From a bacterium (lineage in GTDB: Bacteria; Bacillota; Limnochordia; DTU080; RSA5), in contig PKEU01000021.1 of NCBI GenBank assembly GCA_002919195.1, forward strand, positions 1-36,753: a stretch of 36,753 nt of DNA. Direction: 5' to 3'. The notes beneath the pieces were generated by a model that was given only the letters and a program-made list of their open reading frames with translations, had not been told where the DNA came from and did not search any database. Shown here piece by piece: positions 1 to 8,396 of this stretch; position 1 is the first letter of the stretch; each line of letters starts with the position of its first letter. A program made the translations under genes and the position numbers.

Positions 1-672
1 CCGGAAGTGGCCGAAAAACACCCTGATGCGGAGTTGATTAGCCCCGGTTCACACCGGCTTCAGCAGGTGATCCGTTCTGTCCGCGAGATCGGCAGGGCCA
101 CGCGGGCGCATCTTCCCATAGCCCCCTTCATCGAAAGCGGTGTCTGCGCCCCTCATGAGCTTTGCTACCGGCCCTTTCACCTGTTTTGCCTTCGCCTCGA
201 TTTTCACGGCGGGGCCTCCTTTAGCGGCCTCTTCCCCGTCGCCGTCGACCTGGTGGACCTCCTTCCCCTGCGCCAGCTCGCGGAGTTGATTCCCCGGCTT
301 GACCTTGCCCCCGGAAGCCCGCCCGAGACGGGGATCCCCGTCGAAACTCCCCGGGCGGATCTCAAGACTTCGTTTGCCATCGCGTACCGCGAGGTGCTTG
401 AGTCGCTAGAACGATCGGATCCCTCGTGGGCGCAGCACGCTCTCCAGGCGATCGACAAAGAGAGGGAGCGCCTTCTCGCCTATTTTGCAGCGGCGGAACG
501 GGACGGCATCGACGTGCAGGAGCAACGCGCGCTGCGCCTGGACGAGCTGGAAAAAATGCGCCCCCGCGTCTTCGTCGAGCCGCGGGGGGTGTGTGAAACG
601 TACCTGCCGGTCCGCGTCCTTGGCGGTTCGGTCCAACACCTCGTGCTAGGCTTCCGGCATGCCAGGCTCTAG
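1..672 (+). CDS. yqhG: YqhG-like protein, 5' end cut by window edge
   Basis: The frame is open from base 1 and ends with TAG at 670-672, so about 223 codons are visible and the true start lies left of the window; the GTG at base 7 is probably internal. The family (Bacillus YqhG, about 260 residues) has no known function. From memory of B. subtilis YqhG, three stretches correspond: an 'ELISPGS-RLQQ' segment near the visible start, a 'DPSWAQHA' segment followed by an amphipathic helix, and a C-terminal stretch around 'LEKMRPRVFVEPRG'. No signal peptide or membrane segment is visible. In Bacillus, yqhG is next to the SNF2 helicase gene yqhH; a YqhH-like gene lies 4.5 kb away here, which supports the call. 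The last 27 bases overlap the 3' end of the convergent carbonic anhydrase gene. Identification is by recalled similarity only. Confidence 0.6.
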   Translation, partial: PEVAEKHPDAELISPGSHRLQQVIRSVREIGRATRAHLPIAPFIESGVCAPHELCYRPFHLFCLRLDFHGGASFSGLFPVAVDLVDLLPLRQLAELIPRLDLAPGSPPETGIPVETPRADLKTSFAIAYREVLESLERSDPSWAQHALQAIDKERERLLAYFAAAERDGIDVQEQRALRLDELEKMRPRVFVEPRGVCETYLPVRVLGGSVQHLVLGFRHARL

Positions 673-1191
673 GCGCGCACCGATCTTTTCCCTCAGGTAG
701 CGATCCTTCTCTTGCACGTAGTGGGCGGCTCCCCGGGCGATCCGCTCCTTCTCTTCGGCGGTGAGCTCCCGTACCGCTTTGGCCGGCGTTCCCATCGCCA
801 GCCACCCGCCCGGGATCTCCCGACCCTCGGGCACCAGAGCGCCCGCCGCGACTAAGGCGCCGGGGCCGATCCGGGCGCCCGACAAGATGATCGCGCCCAT
901 GCCGATGAGCGCGCCGTCGCCCACGGTCGCGCCGTGGACGATGGCGCCGTGCCCGATCGTCACGTCGCGCCCGATGAGGCAGGGAAACCCTCGATCGGTG
1001 TGCAGTACGGCGCAGTCTTGGACGTTGGACCGGTCGCCGATTTCGATCGGCTCCAGATCGCCTCGCAACACCGCATTAAACCAAATCCCCACGTCGTCGC
1101 CCAGCGTGCAATGACCGATCACCCGCGCCCCGGGCGCGACAAAGACCCGCTGTCCGACCCGGGGGCTTGCGCCGTCCAGTCTAACGAGCAT
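646..1191 (-). CDS. Gamma-carbonic anhydrase family protein (left-handed beta-helix)
   Basis: 181 residues, the usual length for the YrdA/PaaY/CaiE-like gamma-carbonic anhydrase family. Hexapeptide repeats of the [LIV]-G-x-x-x type run from about residue 12 to 135 and would form a left-handed beta-helix trimer. The three metal-binding histidines of the family are visible: His64 (VLHTD) and His81 plus His86 (IGHGAIVHG). A charged helix (about 143-170) packs at the C-terminus. Family members bind zinc or iron; some hydrate CO2, others have no proven activity, so the substrate is open. The ATG overlaps the end of the upstream helicase gene by 11 bases, so the two are probably co-translated. Its 3' end overlaps the convergent yqhG-like gene by 27 bases. 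There is no obvious link between this enzyme and the helicases. Confidence 0.88.
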   Translation of the reverse strand: MLVRLDGASPRVGQRVFVAPGARVIGHCTLGDDVGIWFNAVLRGDLEPIEIGDRSNVQDCAVLHTDRGFPCLIGRDVTIGHGAIVHGATVGDGALIGMGAIILSGARIGPGALVAAGALVPEGREIPGGWLAMGTPAKAVRELTAEEKERIARGAAHYVQEKDRYLREKIGARLEPGMPEA

Positions 1192-3679
1192 TTTTGCGTC
1201 CCTCCCGCAGAGAATGATACCGCGCCAGCTGGCGTCGCAGCCTCAGCTCCAGCCGCTCGGGCAAAGGTTCGCTGGGTGGCCGTTCGACGCGTTCGGCTTC
1301 CCCATCTCCGGAAGCGAAAGCGGTGCGCGCTGTCTCCGCCGTCGCACGCTTTGGACGCTTCGGGATGTACGGCTCTTTGCCCAAGAGTTCATGGAGGATG
1401 ACCAACGCCGCCTCTTTATCGGGCACCACACCCGCGCCTTGGCCGTCGACCTCTCCGTGCCCGTAGGGTGGGATGGGCGAACCGACGCACGAAGGGCAAC
1501 CGTCGTCGCACTCGCAATTGTGGATCAACTCGCAACAAGCCTCCAGGATCTCCTCGACGAGCTCATACCCTTTGGCAGCGAACCCCACGCCTCCCGGATA
1601 CCGGTCGTAAAGAAAGAGCGTAGGTACCCCCGTGTTGCTGGAGTCGACGACCGTGCCCACGTCTTGCGGATCGCACATCGCAAAAAGGCCGATCACTTCG
1701 CCAAAGACGTTGGAAAGTCCCAACATGCCTTCGGCAGGGCTGCGGCCTGCGCTGCGCACGGCTTGCAGCGCCCTCACAGGCGGCACGAGCCACATGCCGC
1801 AAGTCTCGAGCGACACCGGCGGCAGGTGGATCTTGCCAAATCCGATGCTGTCGCGGTCGTAAAAACGGATCTTCTTGTACATGAACGTGATAAAGGTGAC
1901 CGAAACATCGCCGAAGCCGAGGCGGGAGCCGCGCCAGTCCCGTTCGACCTGAGTCTCGTCGATCCGGACGCGCTGGTCCGAGATGGCTTGGGTGTAGTAG
2001 TCAAGGTCCGCCCTGTGAACATAGGCCACCCGCTCTTCCAGGTCGAGGGACGAGACAAAATAGGGCTCGCCCTGGTGCAGGTAGACCGCTTCGGTGTGGA
2101 GCTGGGTAAAGGCGGAGATCTCGTCGGTGCTCCCGATCACCTGGTTGGTGCCGGTGGTGGTATCGACGATGGTATACGTGTTGTCCGCGCTGTTTCGCAA
2201 GGAGAAATCGTCCGCCGGATACCCCTTCCCAGCCCAAAACCATCGGTCGTGGCGCAGGATGATCTGGCGATCTTCGGCCAGGAGGTCGAGGAGCGCTGGC
2301 GCCGACGGGCCAAAGAGCCGCTCCTCCGTCACTTTGAGCGGCAGCTCAAAGATGGCCGCGCGAAGGTGAGCCAGTACGATATGGGCGTTGTCCGGATCGA
2401 TGATGGCCCGCTCGGGCGACTGCTCAAAGAAGTAGCGGGGATGGTGCATCAAGTACTGGTCGAGCGGCGTGTTGTGGCCGATGAGGATGGCCAGCGCATC
2501 CTGCTTGCCCCGGCCGGCCCGGCCCGCCTGTTGCCACGCGCTCGCGATGGAGCCCGGATAACCCACCAAGAGGGCAGCGTCGAGGCCGCCGATGTCGATT
2601 CCCAGCTCTAAGGCGTTGGTGCTCGCGATGCCCAAGAGCTCCCCTTCAAACAGCTGGCGCTCAATCTCCCTCCTCTCGACGGGCAGATACCCTCCCCGGT
2701 ACGCCCGCACGGCCCGAGCGAGGCTTGGGTGACGCCGTTGGAGGTCCTCCCGGACGTAGCGGTAAAGGAGCTCCGCGACGATCCGCGCCCGGGTAAACGC
2801 AATGGTCTGCACCCTTTCCGAGATGAGCTCCACCATAATCTCCCGGGCTTCGGCGTTGGCGCTGCGGCGCTCCGCCGTCTCGCCGATCCTCGGCGGGTTC
2901 CATAAGACGAAGTGCTTTTTCCCGCGGGGCGAGCCGTCGTCGTCGATAACGGTGCAAGGACGGCCGATAAGCCGCGCCGCGTGCTCCCCCGGGTTGGCAA
3001 TGGTGGCCGACGACGCGATGACGATCGGCGACGATCCATAGTGGGCGGCAACGCGGAAAAGCCGCCGTAAGACGTTGGCAACGTGCGAGCCGAAGATGCC
3101 GCGATACGTGTGCAGCTCGTCCAGTACCACGTACCGGAGGTTGCCAAAAAAACGACCCCAACTGGTATGGCGGGGCAAGATCCCAGAGTGCAGCATGTCG
3201 GGATTGGTCAGGATGCAGTTCCCTCGATCCCGCAGCGTCCGGCGGGTGTTTTGAGGTGTGTCGCCGTCGTAGGTGCCGGCGACCAGCGGAATGTCGGGAG
3301 CTTCCTCTTTAAAGCGGAGCAGCCCCCTCAGTTGGTCCTGCGCCAAGGCTTTCGTGGGAAACATCAAGAGCGCTGTGCTTTCAGGGTTTTCGAGGAGCCC
3401 CTCCAGGATGGGGATGGTGTAGCAGAGCGTCTTTCCCGAGGCCGTGCCGGTGACGACCACCACGTGCTCGCCTCTTCGCACGGCGTCCACGGCATCAGCT
3501 TGATGGGTGTAGAGGCTGTCGATGCCGAGCTTCTCGAGGGCCCGGGCGACGACCGGGTGGATGGGCGCCTGAGGCTGCCGGGTGCGTGCGGGCCGGGGCG
3601 GCAGGACTTCCACGTGGACGATCTGCCCCTTGTAATCCGCGCTGTTCTTGAGGCGTTCCAGAAACCGCTGCACGTTCAT
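1181..3679 (-). CDS. mrfA: DExH-box DNA helicase, MrfA/YprA (Hrq1-like) family
   Basis: 832 residues. Superfamily 2 motifs are clear: Walker A TGTASGKT at 77-84, DELH at 187-190, SAT at 224-226, and motif VI within 'QQAGRAGRG' after a 'NALELGIDIGG' motif V. Near the C-terminus (about 715-731) is the cysteine cluster C-C-x5-C-x-C-x3-C-x2-C typical of the DUF1998-type domain in MrfA/YprA and yeast Hrq1. B. subtilis MrfA works with the exonuclease MrfB in mitomycin-lesion repair; no MrfB-like gene is in this window, so the partner must lie elsewhere or be different. The ATG has a GGGGAG about 12 bases upstream. About 100 bases separate it from the zinc-cluster gene upstream. The gene probably belongs to the same transcript as the SNF2 helicase and ends inside the start of the carbonic anhydrase gene. 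Confidence 0.9.
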   Translation of the reverse strand: MNVQRFLERLKNSADYKGQIVHVEVLPPRPARTRQPQAPIHPVVARALEKLGIDSLYTHQADAVDAVRRGEHVVVVTGTASGKTLCYTIPILEGLLENPESTALLMFPTKALAQDQLRGLLRFKEEAPDIPLVAGTYDGDTPQNTRRTLRDRGNCILTNPDMLHSGILPRHTSWGRFFGNLRYVVLDELHTYRGIFGSHVANVLRRLFRVAAHYGSSPIVIASSATIANPGEHAARLIGRPCTVIDDDGSPRGKKHFVLWNPPRIGETAERRSANAEAREIMVELISERVQTIAFTRARIVAELLYRYVREDLQRRHPSLARAVRAYRGGYLPVERREIERQLFEGELLGIASTNALELGIDIGGLDAALLVGYPGSIASAWQQAGRAGRGKQDALAILIGHNTPLDQYLMHHPRYFFEQSPERAIIDPDNAHIVLAHLRAAIFELPLKVTEERLFGPSAPALLDLLAEDRQIILRHDRWFWAGKGYPADDFSLRNSADNTYTIVDTTTGTNQVIGSTDEISAFTQLHTEAVYLHQGEPYFVSSLDLEERVAYVHRADLDYYTQAISDQRVRIDETQVERDWRGSRLGFGDVSVTFITFMYKKIRFYDRDSIGFGKIHLPPVSLETCGMWLVPPVRALQAVRSAGRSPAEGMLGLSNVFGEVIGLFAMCDPQDVGTVVDSSNTGVPTLFLYDRYPGGVGFAAKGYELVEEILEACCELIHNCECDDGCPSCVGSPIPPYGHGEVDGQGAGVVPDKEAALVILHELLGKEPYIPKRPKRATAETARTAFASGDGEAERVERPPSEPLPERLELRLRRQLARYHSLREGRKNAR

Positions 3680-3780
3680 TTTGGCGACGAACTCCCCTCG
3701 ATTCTCAGAGCATCGGCGGAAACTTTCTCGTACCGAGGGTGAAAGACCTGTCGCCGCGTCTACAAAGGTCCAACGCCGCG

Positions 3781-5214
3781 CTAATGGACCGCGCCTTCAG
3801 CGCAAAAGGTCGAGAGCCTGATGCAAGCCGGGCACACCTCCTCTCGGCATTTGGCGCAGACCCGGAGCTCGCGAGCGCTTTCCAGGCTTAAGGGGCAAGG
3901 GCTCGGGCAATCAGGACAGAGCGGCCGCTGGCAGAGATGGCAGGTGGCATCGCTACACGAGCGGCACACCCCGCGGCCGCAATCCCGGCACACGTCGTAA
4001 CAATCCTGGCAAACCACGCTGGCGCAGTCGCACAGGAAGGCGCCCTCGCTCATCGAGGCAGCGCAGCTTTCGCACTCCCACCCCACTTCGTGCCGGCGCA
4101 AGAGGTCGTAAAGGAGCGTGAGCTCCCTCTGGGCCCGCCCGGCCAGCTGGAGCCGCCATTCCAGCCGGGGCACCATGACCAAGGCGGCGTGGGTCAACCG
4201 CACTTCGACGCGGGTACGGTACTTCTCTTGCACCTCCTGGATTCTCTGCTCTTTTTCACGTTGGAGCTGAGCCAGGTCTTTCTCGTACTGGGCCTCAAGG
4301 AGACGGGATTCTTGTTTGAGCGCGGCCAAGGTTTCCCGATAGCGCCATTCGGTGCTCCACGAACGGGCAAGATCGGCCCGGACGCTGGCAACCGCCATCT
4401 TGCGAAACAGCTTGCGGATGGGCTCGACGCGCTCTTGCAAAAGGCCTTGGTAATACTCTTCGATCCGGTGCAGCTCCCGTTGTTTGCGGCGGTTGAGGCC
4501 TTCCTCGTACTCGGCCACCCTGGATTTGAGCCGCTTTTCCAGGTGATTTAACGCCTGGCGGTAGAGCCGTTCGAGCCGGTACTGGATTTGGACGGCATCG
4601 CCCTCGCGGGCGGGGTGAAACGAGAGGCTCCTCCGCACGTCCACGGGACGGTCGATCGCTTCGGTGACGGGATCGATCCAAACGGAGACGATGCGCTCGA
4701 GCTTTTCGTCGGAGAGAAGGGAGACCTTAAAATGAAACAGCACTTGGGTGTGATAGACGAGCCGCCTCGTTTGGCTGCGGACGGTCGCGTTGGCAAATGA
4801 AAACTTTGACAAATGCTTTTCGAGGGCCGGCAGCCAACCGTTTGCTCCTTCATCGTCGCCAGGAGCCGCTTTTTGCGGGTGGGGAGCGCCGGTAAACCGC
4901 GCATGCAAGAACGATGGCTCAAGGCCTGCGGTCAAAAGGAGGCAAGCCGCCTGTCCCCTGTTCTTCGCGAGCTCGATCATCCGGTCGAGGAGTGGATGGC
5001 CTAGGGCGATCAGCTCATCACCAGGCGTCCATCCCTGCTTTTCCACTCCATTGGGGGAAAAGCGAAGGCGCAGCCGGCGTCCCGTGCCGAGCTCCTTGGC
5101 CAGCGATTCGTCGAGTTCGGCTTCAAGGCGGTTTTCATCGTTGCACGTGACCGGGACCCCGTGGGCTTTGAGCAAGCGATAGACAAACTCAGCGATCTCG
5201 AGGGAGCGATGCAT
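3781..5214 (-). CDS. Unrecognised coiled-coil protein with a cysteine-rich zinc-type C-terminus
   Basis: 477 residues from the ATG at 5214, chosen because GAGGAGG sits just upstream; a GTG at 5238 overlapping the helicase stop is possible but has no such site. I do not recognise a named family. Residues 1-90 resemble the region that follows the motor in RapA-like SNF2 proteins, with a 'GDELIALGHPLLD' motif near 66-78. Residues about 210-340 are strongly charged and heptad-like, so a long coiled coil is likely. The last 100 residues hold about 20 cysteines, mostly as CxxC or CxC pairs with few histidines, suggesting several zinc knuckles or a RING/B-box-like treble-clef array. The gene starts 20 bases after the SNF2 helicase ends, so the two are probably translated together. 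It may be a detached accessory or DNA-binding subunit of that helicase; this is inference. Confidence 0.7.
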   Translation of the reverse strand: MHRSLEIAEFVYRLLKAHGVPVTCNDENRLEAELDESLAKELGTGRRLRLRFSPNGVEKQGWTPGDELIALGHPLLDRMIELAKNRGQAACLLLTAGLEPSFLHARFTGAPHPQKAAPGDDEGANGWLPALEKHLSKFSFANATVRSQTRRLVYHTQVLFHFKVSLLSDEKLERIVSVWIDPVTEAIDRPVDVRRSLSFHPAREGDAVQIQYRLERLYRQALNHLEKRLKSRVAEYEEGLNRRKQRELHRIEEYYQGLLQERVEPIRKLFRKMAVASVRADLARSWSTEWRYRETLAALKQESRLLEAQYEKDLAQLQREKEQRIQEVQEKYRTRVEVRLTHAALVMVPRLEWRLQLAGRAQRELTLLYDLLRRHEVGWECESCAASMSEGAFLCDCASVVCQDCYDVCRDCGRGVCRSCSDATCHLCQRPLCPDCPSPCPLSLESARELRVCAKCREEVCPACIRLSTFCAEGAVH

Positions 5215-5234
5215 CGAGCCTCCTCCTCGGCGGT

Positions 5235-6914
5235 TCACGAACCCAAAAGCTCGGCGTTCAATCTCTTGACCCTTTCGTACGCCGCCGAGGCCCGCTCGAT
5301 CTCTCGGCCGAAGGCTTCGATCCTCGCCTTCATCTCATCGTCGGACTGGCTGGCGAGCGCCGCGTGGGCCAAGCGCTCTTCAAAGCTGGCCTCTACGTTG
5401 GCCAAGATGGCGTCGACCTCGCCGATCACTTTCTCAAACATCCCGATCTTTTTCTCCAAGAGGTACAAGACGTAGGCGTCGATGCTCTTTTCGGTCACCA
5501 GGTTGATGACCTGCACCTCCCGCTCCTGCCCGAGGCGATGCACCCGCCCAATTCGCTGTTCGATGCGCATAGGGTTCCACGGAAGATCGTAATTGATGAC
5601 GTGCCGGCAAAATTGGAAGTTGTGCCCTTCTCCACCCGCCTCGGTGGACACCATGATCCCGCCCTCCGAGCGAAACCGCAAGACCGCCTGCTCTCTTTCA
5701 GCCGGAGTCATGCCGCCGTGAAAGAGGTGGACAATAAGACCAGCTTCTCGCAAGGTCTTGGCGATCTCGCGCTGGCTGGCGCGAAACTCGGTATAGACGA
5801 TGGCGGGCTCCTCGAGGGAGCGCGCCTTTTGCAGCAGCAACTCGAGTTTCCCTGGCACAAGCCCTGAGGCGCACGCGTTCAAAGAGGCCAGCGCGTCCGG
5901 GTTCACCGCTGGCAGCGTTCCCCGCCGGCACATCGCCTGGAGCGTCGCAAGAGCGATCGCGGGGTGGCTCGAGCACTGGCGCAACACCAGGATGAGAGGA
6001 AGCAGGTTCTTCTTGTCGTGAGGCATCGCCCGGTAGGCCGCGCGCAAGAGCGCCAGGGTTTCATCGTAAAAGGCTCGTTCGGGGCGTTCCATGGCCACCG
6101 CGACGGAGATGACCTGGCGCCGGGGAAACGGGATGAGGGTTTCCTGGCGCGACGTGCGCACCAACACTTCTTTGAGCGCCTCGCGCAAGCGGTACGTGTT
6201 TTTGGGCGAGTGCTTGTCGAGCATGTACGCCCGCTTAAACTGCGTAAACGTCTTGAGCTGGCCGGGTTTCAGCAGGGTGACCAGGTTGTACAACTCTCTC
6301 AGGTCGTTTTGAATGGGGGTGGCCGTCAACAGGAGGAGGTACTTCTTTTGGATTCCGTTGACAAACTTCCAGTTGAGGGTGCGGCTGTTTCGGAGCCTGT
6401 GGGCTTCGTCGACGATCACCAGGTCCCACGGAGTCCGCTGGATGATCTCGCGGTGGACCGGTCGTTTGGCCGTGTCGATGGACGCGACGATCTTGGCCGC
6501 CTCGAAGTCGCGGGGCGTGCGGGCCACCGAGAAATCTAAGTCGAGCTTCTCTTTGAGCTCGGACCGCCACTGGCCGACGAGAGAAGCGGGAACGAGGATG
6601 AGCACCCGCTGGACGAGCCCTCTCAGCACGTACTCCTTGAGAATGACCCCTGCTTCGATGGTCTTGCCTAATCCGACCTCGTCCGCGAGGATCGCCCGCC
6701 CCCTCATCTCTTGCAACACTTTGCGGACAGCCTGCTCCTGGTGCTGAAACAGCTGGATGTCCAGGGTTTCGAGGGAGAGGAGCCGGTCAAAACCGTCGAG
6801 CAGCGAGAGGCGCTCCGCAGCCGTCTTGAGGTCAAACCACTCTTTGGCGTCAAACGCGGCGGTGGCCAGGCGGCTCAGGACTTCCCGGTTTTCAGGATGG
6901 TACCAAATCTCCAT
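5235..6914 (-). CDS. yqhH: SNF2-family DEAD/DEAH helicase-ATPase, YqhH/RapA-like
   Basis: 559 residues from the ATG at 6914, close to the length I recall for B. subtilis YqhH. GGAGGA lies 11 bases before this ATG, whereas the upstream ATG at 6941 has AGGGG directly abutting it; I therefore prefer 6914. Numbered from 6914, the ATPase has Walker A DEVGLGKT at 78-85, DEAH at 169-172, a 'LLLTATPIQN' motif III, and a C-terminal RecA lobe with 'NYDLPWNPMRIEQRIGRVHR' (motifs V-VI). The C-terminus is an acidic/basic helical tail. SNF2 enzymes move on duplex DNA or remodel protein-DNA complexes; the closest well-studied bacterial relative, RapA, recycles RNA polymerase. There is no obvious extra targeting domain, which fits a split with the next gene. 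The start lies 30 bases after the murC stop (3 bases if 6941 is used), so murC transcription may extend into this module. Confidence 0.88.
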   Translation of the reverse strand: MEIWYHPENREVLSRLATAAFDAKEWFDLKTAAERLSLLDGFDRLLSLETLDIQLFQHQEQAVRKVLQEMRGRAILADEVGLGKTIEAGVILKEYVLRGLVQRVLILVPASLVGQWRSELKEKLDLDFSVARTPRDFEAAKIVASIDTAKRPVHREIIQRTPWDLVIVDEAHRLRNSRTLNWKFVNGIQKKYLLLLTATPIQNDLRELYNLVTLLKPGQLKTFTQFKRAYMLDKHSPKNTYRLREALKEVLVRTSRQETLIPFPRRQVISVAVAMERPERAFYDETLALLRAAYRAMPHDKKNLLPLILVLRQCSSHPAIALATLQAMCRRGTLPAVNPDALASLNACASGLVPGKLELLLQKARSLEEPAIVYTEFRASQREIAKTLREAGLIVHLFHGGMTPAEREQAVLRFRSEGGIMVSTEAGGEGHNFQFCRHVINYDLPWNPMRIEQRIGRVHRLGQEREVQVINLVTEKSIDAYVLYLLEKKIGMFEKVIGEVDAILANVEASFEERLAHAALASQSDDEMKARIEAFGREIERASAAYERVKRLNAELLGS

Positions 6915-6944
6915 CGGCGGATGTTCCTCCGCCCTTAGCATCCC

Positions 6945-8324
6945 CTAGCGCTGGCGCCTTTGTGCAAAAGCGTGGGCGGCTCGCCAGACGTCTCCAGCCC
7001 CCATCGTCACGACGATGTCCCCTTCTTGGGCCAAAGCGCACAGGCGGTCGACGACGTCCTCCAGACGGGGAACGTACTCGACCCGGTCGCCCAAGCGCTC
7101 TCGGGCCAGCTCCGCAAGGCGCTTTCCCGATACCCCGGGAATCGGTTTCTCGGGGGGCGGCGCATACACTTCGGTCAAGATCAACCGGTCGGCCGCGTCA
7201 AACGAGCGGGCAAACTCGTTCATCAACTGGCTCGTCCTGCTGTAGCGGTGGGGTTGGAAGACGGCGATGATTCGCCGGTTCCACCCGTTTTTGGCGGCCT
7301 GAAGCGTAGCCCGGATCTCGGTGGGATGGTGGGCGTAGTCGTCGATGATCAAAATGCCGTTCTCTTCGGAGATCACCTCAAAGCGCCGCTTGGCGCCGCG
7401 GAACGTGGTCAGCTCCGCCGCGACTTTACCCCGCTCGATACCCAGACAGTCGCAAACGGCGATGCAGGCCAGGGCGTTTTGGACGTTGTGCCTGCCCGGC
7501 ACGCCCAGCAAATACTCGCCAAAGGGCTCTGCCCCCCGCAGCACGCGAAAGCTCGTCCGAAACCCTTGGGTCTTGATCTCTACGCCGCGAAAGAAGGCGC
7601 CGGCCTCAAGACCGTACCAGACGAAACGGCGCCTCGGCCCGTCGAGCCCTTGCACCACCTCGCGGACGGAGGCGTCGTCCGCGCAGACCACGCCCCAACC
7701 GCCGGGTTTGAGATTGTCGAGGTGCTGGGCGTAGCTTTTCTTGAGCTCGGCGAAGCTGCCGTTATAGTTCTCCAGGTGATCGGGTTCGATGCTGGTGACG
7801 ACCGCGATTTGCGGTCTGTAGCGCAGGAACGAGCGGTCGCTCTCGTCGGCCTCCGCGACCAGCAGGCGGCTCGAGCCGTACTTGGCGCCGCCGATGCCAG
7901 GCAGCTCGCCGCCGATGAGAAAGGTGGGCCGCTCCCCTGTCCTCTCCAGCACCCAGGCGATCATGGAGGTGACTGTCGTCTTGCCGTGGGCCCCGGCCAC
8001 CGTGATTCCATCCCGCTGGTTGAGGAGCTCGGCCAGGAGCTCCGAACGGTGGCGGACGGGCAACCCCAGGGCTTTGGCCGCTTGGAATTCGGGGTTATCG
8101 GGCGCGATCGCAGAGGAAAGGACCACCTCGGTGGCCCCTCGAAGATGGTCTGGGTGGTGACCCACGTACACCCGGGCTCCAAGCTCGCGCAGCGCCTCGA
8201 GCACGGGCCCATCGTGGAGATCCGACCCACTTACCCCGATTCCTTGCGCCAGCAACACCCGGGCGAGGGCGCTCATCCCCGCGCCCCCGATCCCCACAAA
8301 GTGAACCCGCCTCTCTTGGGGCAT
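6945..8324 (-). CDS. murC: UDP-N-acetylmuramate-L-alanine ligase MurC
   Basis: 459 residues, standard for MurC. The enzyme adds L-alanine to UDP-MurNAc in the cytoplasm using ATP, the first peptide step of peptidoglycan precursor synthesis. Visible motifs: N-terminal Rossmann loop GIGGAGMSALA (11-21), ATP loop GAHGKTT (111-117), 'EADESD', the 'SIEPDHLENY' region, and the C-terminal 'FQPHRYSRT' signature. GAGGT lies a few bases before the ATG. It is separated from the main dcw cluster by 14 kb, next to a spoIIP-like gene and ahead of the SNF2 helicase. In Bacillus murC is also away from the dcw cluster, so the displacement itself is not strange. Confidence 0.97.
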   Translation of the reverse strand: MPQERRVHFVGIGGAGMSALARVLLAQGIGVSGSDLHDGPVLEALRELGARVYVGHHPDHLRGATEVVLSSAIAPDNPEFQAAKALGLPVRHRSELLAELLNQRDGITVAGAHGKTTVTSMIAWVLERTGERPTFLIGGELPGIGGAKYGSSRLLVAEADESDRSFLRYRPQIAVVTSIEPDHLENYNGSFAELKKSYAQHLDNLKPGGWGVVCADDASVREVVQGLDGPRRRFVWYGLEAGAFFRGVEIKTQGFRTSFRVLRGAEPFGEYLLGVPGRHNVQNALACIAVCDCLGIERGKVAAELTTFRGAKRRFEVISEENGILIIDDYAHHPTEIRATLQAAKNGWNRRIIAVFQPHRYSRTSQLMNEFARSFDAADRLILTEVYAPPPEKPIPGVSGKRLAELARERLGDRVEYVPRLEDVVDRLCALAQEGDIVVTMGAGDVWRAAHAFAQRRQR

Positions 8325-8346
8325 CTTTCGACCTCACTTCCAGAGT

Positions 8347-8365
8347 AACCCTAACATACAGGGTT
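8347..8365. repeat. Short inverted repeat upstream of murC
   Basis: AACCCT and AGGGTT form a 6-bp inverted repeat with a 7-base spacer in the 72-bp gap between the spoIIP-like stop and the murC start. No T-run follows on either strand, so it is not a terminator. On the minus strand the spacer contains TATGTT, a weak -10-like hexamer. It could be an operator or a chance hairpin. Confidence 0.3.
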
Positions 8366-8396
8366 CAGCGGCCGCGGCCCGATCACCTGCTGCGCC

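Noticed and set aside
1214-2611. Long plus-strand open frame of 465 codons opposite the MrfA helicase gene
   Set aside because: It is the antisense shadow of a helicase with all motifs intact; such long shadows are expected in GC-rich codon use. The same applies to other long opposite frames (10019-11524, 6960-8348, 32979-34094).
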